Assembly: GCA_020859875.1 (NCBI GenBank) | Contig: JAJBVJ010000157.1 | Location: 1 to 24,651, forward strand | Origin: Rikenellaceae bacterium | GTDB lineage: Bacteria; Bacteroidota; Bacteroidia; Bacteroidales; Rikenellaceae | Direction: 5' to 3' | Length of the DNA: 24,651 bases | Part shown: positions 15,285 through 22,042 of the stretch, in pieces | Position numbering within the stretch: the stretch's first letter is position 1 | Layout: every line of letters starts with the position of its first letter | Translations under genes and position numbers: made by a program | The notes under the pieces: model-generated | Database searches by the model: none | Told to the model about the DNA's origin: nothing | Seen by the model: the letters and a program-made list of their open reading frames with translations, nothing else

Positions 15285-17180
15285 ATGAATAGAAAACTTG
15301 TAAACATAATTTTCGCCCTCTCCCTGTCCCTCGGGGCGGGGATCGGGTTTACGAATGCGGCTGAAGAAAAATCTTTCGAGATACGCGACGGCGAGTTCTG
15401 GCTGGACGGACAGAAGACCATGATCCTCTCGGGCGAGATGCATTACAGCCGCATCCCGCACCAGTACTGGCGCCACAGGCTCGAAATGCTGAAGGCGCTC
15501 GGGCTCAATACCGTGGCTACCTATGTTTTCTGGAATTACCATGAAACCGCGCCCGGAGTATGGGATTTCGAAGGTGATAAAGACCTTCGGGGGTATATAG
15601 AGACCGCCGGGGAGGTGGGCCTTAACGTGATCCTGCGCCCGGGGCCCTATGCCTGCGGGGAGTGGGAGTTCGGGGGCTACCCCTGGTGGCTCCAGAATAT
15701 CGACGGCATCGACCTTCGCCGCGACAACGCCCCGTTTCTCGAGGCGACCCGAAGGTATTTGGAAAGGCTCTACCGGGAGGTCGGCGATCTGCAGGTAACC
15801 AAGGGGGGGCCGATAATAATGGTGCAGGTCGAAAACGAGTTCGGCTCCTATGCCGCCCAGCGTGAGGATATCCCGCTGGAGGAGCACCGCCGTTTCAACC
15901 GCACCATCTACCGCCAGCTTCTCGATGCGGGGTTCGACGCCCCGAAATTCACTTCGGACGGGACGTGGCTCTTCGAGGGTGGCTCCATCGAAGGGGTGCT
16001 GCCCACGGCCAACGGTGAGGACAACGTGGAGAACCTGCGGGCGAAGGTCGACCAGTACCACCACGGCAAGGGCCCCTATATGGTGGCCGAATTCTACACC
16101 GGGTGGCTGGCCCACTGGGGCGAGCCCCATCCCGATATCGATGCCTCCCGCATAGCCCGCAAGACGGACGAATACCTGCGTGAGAATGTCTCTTTTAATT
16201 ACTATATGGTGCACGGAGGGACGAACTTCGCCTTCACCAGCGGCGCCAACTACGACAATCGCAACGATATCCAGCCCGACCTCACCAGCTACGACTACGA
16301 CGCTCCCATCAGCGAGGCGGGATGGTCTACGCCCAAATACGATTCGCTGCGCAATGTAATACAGCGCTACACCCCGCACCCGCTCCCGGCAGTGCCGGCA
16401 GCTATCCCCGTGATAGAAATCCCGCAGATAGAACTCACCTGCGCCGCGGACGTACTGTCGGCCCTCAAAGCGGGAAAACCGGTATATGCCGACAGCCCCA
16501 TGACCTTCGAAGAGCTGGAGCAGGGCTACGGCTACGTTCTCTACTCGCGCAAGTTCAACCAGCCGATCCGGGGCACCCTCGAAATCGACGGACTGAGGGA
16601 TTATGCGATCGTCTACGTGAACGGCGAGAAGAAGGGCGTTTTGAACCGCCGCGACAGGGAGTATTCGATGCAGATCGACATCCCGTTCAACTCCACGCTC
16701 GATATCCTGGTCGAGAATATGGGACGGATCAACTACGGCCCGCAGATAAATTTCAATACCAAAGGGATAATCTCGCCCGTGGTGATCGAGGGCAACGAAA
16801 TCACCGGCGGCTGGGAAATGTACGGCCTGCCGCTCGATGAAATGCCCCAGGCGGGTTCTCTCGGCAAGCGATACCTCTATGCCGGCTCGAAAATGTCCGG
16901 CCTTCAGGGAAGTCCCGCCTTTTATTTCGGCACGTTCCATCTGGACACAACAGGCGATACTTTTCTCGATATGGCTCCGTGGGGCAAAGGAATAGTTTTC
17001 GTCAACGGACATAACCTGGGCCGCTATTGGGAGATAGGGCCCCAGCAAACGCTTTACCTCCCGGGAGTGTGGCTGCGCGAGGGCGAAAATACGATAGTGG
17101 TATTCGAACAGCTTAACGACAACATAAATACGTCGATGCGGACGGTAACCGTTCCGGTTCTTACCGACCTTAAAGATTAA
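15285..17180 (+). CDS. GH35 beta-galactosidase, secreted
   Basis: A 631-residue enzyme from ATG 15285, chosen because it begins the signal peptide (MNRKLVNIIFALSLSLGAG, cleavage near TNA); ATG 15264 would add seven residues. It removes terminal beta-linked galactose. The GH35 barrel is obvious: FWLDGQKTMILSGEMHYSRI, then RPGPYACGEWEFGGYPWWL. The acid/base is in QVENEFGSY (Glu185) and the nucleophile in MVAEFYTGW (Glu269), both present. C-terminal beta domains (about 400-630) include the jelly-roll GKGIVFVNGHNLGRYWEIGPQQ, typical of the family. A periplasmic location fits trimming of imported glycans. The GH29 gene follows 7 bp downstream, so the two are co-expressed. Linkage preference (beta-1,3 or beta-1,4) cannot be inferred. 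Confidence 0.96.
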   Translation: MNRKLVNIIFALSLSLGAGIGFTNAAEEKSFEIRDGEFWLDGQKTMILSGEMHYSRIPHQYWRHRLEMLKALGLNTVATYVFWNYHETAPGVWDFEGDKDLRGYIETAGEVGLNVILRPGPYACGEWEFGGYPWWLQNIDGIDLRRDNAPFLEATRRYLERLYREVGDLQVTKGGPIIMVQVENEFGSYAAQREDIPLEEHRRFNRTIYRQLLDAGFDAPKFTSDGTWLFEGGSIEGVLPTANGEDNVENLRAKVDQYHHGKGPYMVAEFYTGWLAHWGEPHPDIDASRIARKTDEYLRENVSFNYYMVHGGTNFAFTSGANYDNRNDIQPDLTSYDYDAPISEAGWSTPKYDSLRNVIQRYTPHPLPAVPAAIPVIEIPQIELTCAADVLSALKAGKPVYADSPMTFEELEQGYGYVLYSRKFNQPIRGTLEIDGLRDYAIVYVNGEKKGVLNRRDREYSMQIDIPFNSTLDILVENMGRINYGPQINFNTKGIISPVVIEGNEITGGWEMYGLPLDEMPQAGSLGKRYLYAGSKMSGLQGSPAFYFGTFHLDTTGDTFLDMAPWGKGIVFVNGHNLGRYWEIGPQQTLYLPGVWLREGENTIVVFEQLNDNINTSMRTVTVPVLTDLKD

Positions 17181-17187
17181 AACCGAT

Positions 17188-18675
17188 ATGAAAAAAATAG
17201 CGGTATTTGCGGCATGCGCCGCCCTGGTTTGCTCGTGCGGCCCCAATTCATGCTCCGACAAAAGGCCCGCCGGGTCGGCCACCACTACCGTTGAAGAGGA
17301 TTTCGACGACGGAGTAGAAGCCCCGGCGCCTTACGGCGCGGTGCCCTCTTGGCAGCAGATGGATTGGCATAAAATGGAGTATTATATGTTCGCCCACTTC
17401 GGCCCCAATACCTTCACCGACAGGGAGTGGGGCAACGGTGCGGAAGACCCGAACATATTTAACCCTACCGACCTTGACTGTATGCAGTGGGCCGAGACGG
17501 CAAAGAAAGCTGGAATGACCGGGATCATCCTCACGGCCAAACACCACGACGGCTTCTGCCTGTGGCCCAGCCAGTACAGCACCCACACGGTGCGGGAGAG
17601 CAAGTGGCGCGACGGTAAGGGAGATGTGGTGAGGGAGCTGGCCGATGCCTGTGCGGCCACCGGCCTCAAATTCGGTATCTACCTCTCCCCGTGGGATCAG
17701 AACCACCCGACCTACGGAACCCCCCAATACAACCAGGTATTTGCCAGCACCCTCGGTGAGCTCCACAACGGCAGCTACGGTGAGATATTCGAGCAGTGGT
17801 TCGACGGAGCCCACGGGGCGGGAGTGAGCAACGATTTCTATAACTGGGAACTCTTCTTCTCCAAAGTACAGCCCGACGCGATCATCTTCAGCAATGCCGG
17901 GCCCGGGTGTCGCTGGATCGGGAACGAGGATGCCATCGCAGGCGAGACCAACTGGGCCACGTTAAATACGGCCGGTCGGAACGCATGCAATTTCCAGGAC
18001 GTTACGGCCATGAGCCACGGGGAGATGAACGGTACCGACTGGGTTCCGGGCGAGTCGGGTATATCGATCCGGCCCGGCTGGTTTTACAGTCCCGGTACCG
18101 ACAAATATGTCAAATCGCTCGATAAGCTGGTGGACATCTATTATACTTCCGTGGGGCGGAATACGAACCTTCTTCTGAACGTTCCCCCCGACCGCACGGG
18201 ACGCATCCACAAAAACGACTCCGTCCGCCTGATGGAATTCCGCGCCGAGCTCGACCGCATGTTCGCCGAGAACCTTGCCGCCGGTGCCCGCGCTCGATCC
18301 CAAACCGTACGGGGCGGTTCTCCCCGGTTCTCCCCCGAGAGGGTAACCGACGGCAACTACGATACCTACTGGACCGTCGACGACGATACGCTGCAGGCCT
18401 CGATCGAAATACCGCTGGAGGGTAATACGGTGTTTGACAATATCCTCCTGCAGGAGTATATCCCGCTGGGTCAAAGGGTGGTAAGATTCAGTGTAGACTA
18501 TCTCGATCCCGACGGCATCTGGCAGAGGCTCGACGCGGGGACGACGACCACGATCGGCTACAAGCGGCTGCTCCATTTTCCGGCCGTTGCCGGCAGCATG
18601 GTAAGGATCAATATCGAGGAGGCCCTCGCCTGTCCGGTCATAAACAATATCGAAATTTACAATACGGGAAGATAG
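17188..18675 (+). CDS. GH29 alpha-L-fucosidase with C-terminal F5/8C (CBM32-like) domain, lipoprotein
   Basis: A 495-residue enzyme with a short lipoprotein-type signal (AALVCSC, probable Cys 17). It hydrolyses alpha-L-fucosides by retention. The GH29 barrel spans about 50-350: MFAHFGPNTF (67-76), TAKHHDGFCLWPS (116-128) with the family His pair, GIYLSPWD (163-170), and the nucleophile Asp206 in QWFDGAHG. The short WFDGAHG loop and overall pattern resemble GH29 subfamily B enzymes, which act on alpha-1,3/1,4-fucose of Lewis-type structures. Subfamily placement is by eye. Residues about 355-495 are a discoidin-like sandwich (RVTDGNYDTYWT, RFSVDYLDPDG, VINNIEIYNTG) probably binding galactosides. 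The operon ends at the terminator 18 bp downstream. Confidence 0.93.
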   Translation: MKKIAVFAACAALVCSCGPNSCSDKRPAGSATTTVEEDFDDGVEAPAPYGAVPSWQQMDWHKMEYYMFAHFGPNTFTDREWGNGAEDPNIFNPTDLDCMQWAETAKKAGMTGIILTAKHHDGFCLWPSQYSTHTVRESKWRDGKGDVVRELADACAATGLKFGIYLSPWDQNHPTYGTPQYNQVFASTLGELHNGSYGEIFEQWFDGAHGAGVSNDFYNWELFFSKVQPDAIIFSNAGPGCRWIGNEDAIAGETNWATLNTAGRNACNFQDVTAMSHGEMNGTDWVPGESGISIRPGWFYSPGTDKYVKSLDKLVDIYYTSVGRNTNLLLNVPPDRTGRIHKNDSVRLMEFRAELDRMFAENLAAGARARSQTVRGGSPRFSPERVTDGNYDTYWTVDDDTLQASIEIPLEGNTVFDNILLQEYIPLGQRVVRFSVDYLDPDGIWQRLDAGTTTTIGYKRLLHFPAVAGSMVRINIEEALACPVINNIEIYNTGR

Positions 18676-18692
18676 CCACCCGATTAATAACG

Positions 18693-18732
18693 AATAAGGC
18701 CGGAACCTGGGATGGTTCCGGCCTTATTTTAT
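18693..18732 (+). terminator. Intrinsic terminator after GH29 fucosidase
   Basis: A perfect 15-bp stem (18693-18707 with 18714-18728), with a 6-nt loop TGGGAT, is followed by a T-rich tail. It lies 18 bp after the stop codon and closes the DUF1573-GH35-GH29 block. Its A-rich 5' flank may also allow termination in the opposite direction. Confidence 0.9.
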
Positions 18733-18819
18733 TTAATACGGCCGTTATTTCGGGCCGGTTCGATAACGGCATGGGGATTGAGTCTCTGTTTGTATATTAT
18801 TCAATAAAACACCGATACT

Positions 18820-19068
18820 ATGGAAAATCAAGGATTTAAAAACGACCTCAAAAAGGACTGGGAAGAAACCAAGGAGAAAACACAAGACGGTGCCCAGAAG
18901 GTTTCTGAATGGGCGAAAGAAAAAACCGACGGACATCGAGACGGCATGGAGAACAAGTTAGACAACTCCTTTGAACGTAACAGGGAGGGAGGCCGTATGC
19001 AAGAAGAAAATTCCGATCGGTTCGACAACGGGTCATCCGATAAATTTACGGAAAAGAAGGATTGGTAA
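18820..19068 (+). CDS. Small very hydrophilic, charged protein (CsbD/LEA-like in character)
   Basis: An 82-residue protein with no signal peptide, no membrane segment and no cysteine. Lys, Glu, Asp and Arg make up a very large share. Residues 5-40 (KNDLKKDWEETKEKTQDGAQ, then KVSEWAKEKT) could form an amphipathic helix with a loose 11-residue rhythm, as in LEA-like and CsbD-like stress proteins. The C-terminal half is Asn/Asp/Ser-rich and probably disordered. I do not recognise a named family with confidence. It is a single-gene unit bounded by terminators at 18693-18732 and 19092-19117, so it is transcribed alone. A stress-protective role is a guess from composition. Confidence 0.72.
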   Translation: MENQGFKNDLKKDWEETKEKTQDGAQKVSEWAKEKTDGHRDGMENKLDNSFERNREGGRMQEENSDRFDNGSSDKFTEKKDW

Positions 19069-19091
19069 TATTCGGTTCCGATATATTTACG

Positions 19092-19117
19092 GCCGGGCGA
19101 ATTTCGCCCGGCTTTTT
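19092..19117 (+). terminator. Intrinsic terminator of the small hydrophilic gene
   Basis: A perfect 9-bp GC-rich stem (19092-19100 with 19104-19112) has a 3-nt loop and is followed by five T (19113-19117). It lies 23 bp after the stop at 19068 and faces the 3' end of the convergent fucosidase gene. Confidence 0.88.
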
Positions 19118-19145
19118 AATTTCGGAAATTGCGGTAACCGTAAAT

Positions 19146-20501
19146 TTAGATTTCGGCCCCCGATATTTTAAAGACCCAGGCGTGGTCGCACGGTAAATTT
19201 CCAGGTGAAATCGTAGGGGGCGAGATGGAAATACCGTTGGCGGTTTGCCGGGATTCGACCACGGCGTCCGTACCCAGCATCTCCACTTGCGGCCAGCCAG
19301 ATATTCCGTTTACTACTATCTCCTCATCCGGCCAACGGGTGCAGATAACATATAAATTACCATCCTTTACCGTATGGAATACGGTGGTCTTTTCATCTAT
19401 TGCGGGTGCCTTGTCCCATTTGCGTGTTCCGTATATGGCCTGGCCGTTTACATTCAGCCAACGGCCTGTTTCGGCCAGCCTTTGCTGCATTACCACGGGT
19501 ATTCGTCCGTCCGCTGTGGGGCCTACGTTCAACAGAAGACAGCCTCCCCGTGCCGTTTTATCGATCAGCATACGGATCAGTGCCGCGCCGCTGTTATAAT
19601 CTTCGAGGTTCTCGTTGCGGTTGAAACCGAACGATCCTCCGATCCCACGGCACTCTTCCCAAGGGTGGGCGAAATTACCGGCGTGTGTCGGGGGGAGGTG
19701 GTCGTACTCCGTTGTGTAATAGCCACCGTGAACGCCGCGCGTCTCTTTGCCCCACCGGTCGTTTACCGCTACGGTCCCGGCCACGGGCGATTCGTTATAT
19801 AACCAGGCCAGAAATTCCGTGCTTTTCCACGTAGAGCTGGGATGCTCCCATTCCCCGTCCGGCCAAACGATGTCCGGCTCATAACGAACTATGAGATCTT
19901 TCAGTTGAGGGGTCATATGGTAATCGACGAACCGCTCCATATCGTTCAGGTAATCGGGGTTGAACCACTCGTAGAGCGAATAATAGAAGCCCATTTTCAA
20001 ACCTTTTTCACGGACGGCGGCGGTCAGCTCACCGCAAATATCGCGGTGGGGTGATAGGTCTACGCTGTTCCAGTTCCACGCCTGGGCGCTGGGCCACAGG
20101 GCGAACCCGTCGTGGTGCTTGGATGTCAGAACTACATACCGTGCCCCGGCATCCGCAAACATTTCCGCCCATTGTGCCGGATCGAACAGCTCGGCTGTAA
20201 ACCCCTCCACAAAATCCTGATATGCGGTTTTCCCCCCGTAATGCAGGTTGTGAAAGTCGATAAATTCATTCATCTTTTGGTGGTCTTTATACCACCAGTA
20301 CCATTCCGAATACATCCCGACAGGAGCCCAGGCAGGCACGGAATAGAGGCCCCAGTGGATGAAAATTCCGAATTTGGCATCTTCGAACCAGGCGGGAACC
20401 GGACGGCTGTCTATGGACTGCCAATCGGGAAGGTATGTCGGCCGGGTGGAAGCGGTGCTCAAGCAGCCGCAGGCAAGGAAGGTAAGTAAAATGTTTTTCA
20501 T
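19146..20501 (-). CDS. GH29 alpha-L-fucosidase (second copy, subfamily A-like)
   Basis: A 451-residue enzyme from ATG 20501, chosen because it opens the signal sequence (MKNILLTFLACGCLSTAS); the frame is open further upstream. LACGC may serve as a lipobox. The catalytic barrel shows WFEDAKFGIFIHWGLYSVPA near the start, SKHHDGFALWPS with the family His pair, GFYYSLYEWFNPDY, and WPDGEW with the probable nucleophile Asp215. LLLNVGPTADGRIP is the typical GH29 segment before the C-terminal beta-sandwich (about 345-451). The HWGLYSVPAWAP and YEW features resemble GH29-A enzymes, which have relaxed linkage specificity and include core-fucose cutters. It differs clearly from the GH29 at 17188, so the two probably act on different fucose linkages. 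It is divergent from the AraC gene. Confidence 0.93.
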   Translation of the reverse strand: MKNILLTFLACGCLSTASTRPTYLPDWQSIDSRPVPAWFEDAKFGIFIHWGLYSVPAWAPVGMYSEWYWWYKDHQKMNEFIDFHNLHYGGKTAYQDFVEGFTAELFDPAQWAEMFADAGARYVVLTSKHHDGFALWPSAQAWNWNSVDLSPHRDICGELTAAVREKGLKMGFYYSLYEWFNPDYLNDMERFVDYHMTPQLKDLIVRYEPDIVWPDGEWEHPSSTWKSTEFLAWLYNESPVAGTVAVNDRWGKETRGVHGGYYTTEYDHLPPTHAGNFAHPWEECRGIGGSFGFNRNENLEDYNSGAALIRMLIDKTARGGCLLLNVGPTADGRIPVVMQQRLAETGRWLNVNGQAIYGTRKWDKAPAIDEKTTVFHTVKDGNLYVICTRWPDEEIVVNGISGWPQVEMLGTDAVVESRQTANGISISPPTISPGNLPCDHAWVFKISGAEI

Positions 20502-20595
20502 ATCGGAGTTGGACAGGTTGTGGTTAAATGTAGATAAAAGGGGCGCCACATCCAAAATAAATTATCGACCCCCGCTGTTATATCGAATATATGGT

Positions 20596-20608
20596 TCCGA
20601 TTATCGGA
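20596..20608. promoter_or_regulatory. 13-bp palindrome between fucosidase and AraC genes
   Basis: TCCGAT-T-ATCGGA is a perfect inverted repeat in the 189-bp divergent spacer, flanked by outer arms ATGGT (20591-20595) and ACCAT (20614-20618). The position suits a site controlling one or both divergent genes. The binding protein is unknown; AraC proteins more often use direct repeats. Confidence 0.4.
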
Positions 20609-20659
20609 TGTGCACCATATCATCTTTGACCGCCTTACCGCCGGTGGCAGGATTTTTCG

Positions 20660-20667
20660 TAGCTTTG
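20660..20667 (+). promoter_or_regulatory. -7 element TAGCTTTG for the AraC-type gene
   Basis: TAGCTTTG matches TAnnTTTG exactly, and initiation near 20674 would give a leader of about 17 nt to ATG 20691. No clear TTTG lies at the usual -33 distance; the nearest TTTG (20625-20628) is too far. The site supports the shorter start of the regulator. Confidence 0.4.
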
Positions 20668-20690
20668 CGGAGTGCCCGCAGTCCGTTCCC

Positions 20691-21536
20691 ATGTCAGAAA
20701 GGTCGTATAATAAAGAATTCGGGGTTAAGGCCCCTCAATCCGCAGGCTTCGAAAACCCGCTTGCTTTCCTGCTGGAGATGCGTCCGGAAGGGATTTACGG
20801 CAGGAAGCCGACGGAACCCCAACTGGTATTCGTTTGCCGGGGAACTGTTTCGGTGGTCGACCTTGACGGAGAGGGGACACAGCTGGAGAGGGATAATTTC
20901 AGCCTGATTATGCCGGGGACATTTGTTTCCCTTACGGCCCTGGAGGAGAGCACGGTGCTCGTTTGCAGACTGCGCTCCGAGCGGCAGCTCTATGAGAGGC
21001 TGAAACTGGCCAACCTCGCATTTTTCAAAGGCGACGAAAGTATCGGACAGCTTCCGGTAAATGAAGACCTGGGTATCTTCCTCGACGGGTTTATCCATTT
21101 TCTTAAAAAAGGGTTCTCGTCGGCACGATACCATGAAGGGAAGATCTCGGAACTTCTTTACATATTAAGGGAGTGCTACCCCGTGAACGACCTTGCGGGG
21201 TTATTCTCCCCGCTGCTCGGCACCGAACTGGCATTCAAGAATTTCGTTTTCTCGACCGTGCGGAAGGTGGGATCGGTCAGTGAAATGGCCGCAAAGGCCA
21301 ATATGAGCCCTACCGGGTTCCGGTCTAAATTCGTTAAGATCATGGGTGAATCCCCGTCTGAAATAATCACCCGCTACAAAGCCGAAATGGTCAGACGGGA
21401 TCTGCTCTATACCGATATGCCCCTGAAGGAGATAAGCGAGAAATATGGATTCAATTCCATACATGTCTTTACCCGCTTCTGCACCCGCGAGCTCGGTCAA
21501 TCGCCCGGGAATCTTCGCAAATCCGGACGCAAATAG
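20691..21536 (+). CDS. AraC-family transcriptional regulator
   Basis: A 281-residue cytoplasmic DNA-binding protein. ATG 20691 is preferred over 20610 because it lies downstream of a -7 element at 20660-20667 and the extra residues look non-coding. The N-terminal part (about 1-150) is a cupin-like sensor (QLVFVCRGTVSVVDL, SLIMPGTFVSL). The C-terminal AraC domain has two helix-turn-helix units, SVSEMAAKANMSPTGFRSKF and LKEISEKYGFNSIHVFTRFC, then TRELGQSP with the family's closing helix. The ligand is unknown. It is divergent from a fucosidase gene and upstream of a pilus operon on the same strand, so either could be its target. It is unrelated to the ECF circuit that controls the SusCD locus. 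Confidence 0.92.
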   Translation: MSERSYNKEFGVKAPQSAGFENPLAFLLEMRPEGIYGRKPTEPQLVFVCRGTVSVVDLDGEGTQLERDNFSLIMPGTFVSLTALEESTVLVCRLRSERQLYERLKLANLAFFKGDESIGQLPVNEDLGIFLDGFIHFLKKGFSSARYHEGKISELLYILRECYPVNDLAGLFSPLLGTELAFKNFVFSTVRKVGSVSEMAAKANMSPTGFRSKFVKIMGESPSEIITRYKAEMVRRDLLYTDMPLKEISEKYGFNSIHVFTRFCTRELGQSPGNLRKSGRK

Positions 21537-21590
21537 GGGGAATAATCTAAAAAAGTTTAAATCGTCAAAATTATGGTTTATAGCGACAAA

Positions 21591-21618
21591 TTGTTTGTCT
21601 CGCTTTAGGCTACTTTTG
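21591..21618 (+). promoter_or_regulatory. Bacteroidetes-type promoter-like site (TTG / TACTTTTG)
   Basis: TACTTTTG at 21611-21618 is an exact TAnnTTTG match, with TTG at 21591-21593 and a 17-bp spacer (TTTG follows at 21594-21597). It points into non-coding sequence; the next gene is over 400 bp away. A small RNA or a very long leader would be the product. Confidence 0.4.
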
Positions 21619-21693
21619 CTTCGAAGGTTGGCTTATGCCGCAAATATGGTTTCCCGAGTGGAAAGTATTGGCGGAATAGGTCGGAATAAATGG

Positions 21694-21718
21694 CACGATC
21701 CGGGATTTTCGGATCGTG
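21694..21718 (+). other. Perfect 9-bp stem-loop in non-coding region
   Basis: Arms 21694-21702 and 21710-21718 pair perfectly around a 7-nt loop. No T run follows on either strand, so a standard terminator is not supported. It could be an RNA structure or a protein-binding inverted repeat. Confidence 0.45.
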
Positions 21719-21896
21719 GTAGCAGGCCGGAAGATACCGCGACGGTCTAAGATTATAGAATAAACGATATTATAAAACTACCCGATTCGAGTATGGAAAA
21801 TAATCCTATACTGTTATTTCACCCTGTAGCAACAGTTAAGCCCGGCAATCCGACGGGATCGATATTTCAAAATCACAAGAAAGGTTCGAGTCATTG

Positions 21897-21904
21897 TAGT
21901 TTTG
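21897..21904 (+). promoter_or_regulatory. -7 element TAGTTTTG, likely promoter of the pilus operon
   Basis: This is an exact TAnnTTTG match 138 bp before the pilin start, giving an expected leader of about 130 nt with a GC-rich hairpin at 21952-21973. No strong -33 TTTG is seen at the standard spacing, so an activator may be needed. Confidence 0.4.
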
Positions 21905-22042
21905 CGGCGCAAACCGTAATTCCAGACCTATTGTACGTCACATGAATTTTTGCCGGACGCCCCGGGCTCCGGCCAATAATAATATGTCAACCAAATCAAC
22001 CAAACAATTATCAATTTATCCCAATTAACTAATTTTATTATC

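Larger units (their letters stand above)
21537..22042 (+). other. 506-bp non-coding region upstream of the pilus operon
   Basis: No convincing gene is seen; the short open frames look random. It holds a promoter-like pair at 21591-21618, a perfect 9-bp stem at 21694-21718, an exact -7 element at 21897-21904, and a GC-rich hairpin at 21952-21973 within otherwise AT-rich sequence. The GGTTCGAGTC at 21883-21892 resembles a tRNA T loop, but no tRNA can be built around it. The region probably contains the pilus promoter and a long leader, perhaps a small RNA. Confidence 0.6.

Noticed and set aside
15135..17285. Very long open frame on the minus strand opposite GH35
   Set aside because: It mirrors a GC-rich GH35 gene whose catalytic motifs are unmistakable; the antisense translation has no signal peptide or recognisable domain.
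21445..21750. Open frame of about 100 codons running from the AraC 3' end into the spacer
   Set aside because: Its first third overlaps the AraC helix-turn-helix in another frame and the remainder has no recognisable features.
21881..21895. GGTTCGAGTC resembling a tRNA T loop
   Set aside because: The flanking bases do not form a T stem, and no anticodon or acceptor arms can be assembled nearby.
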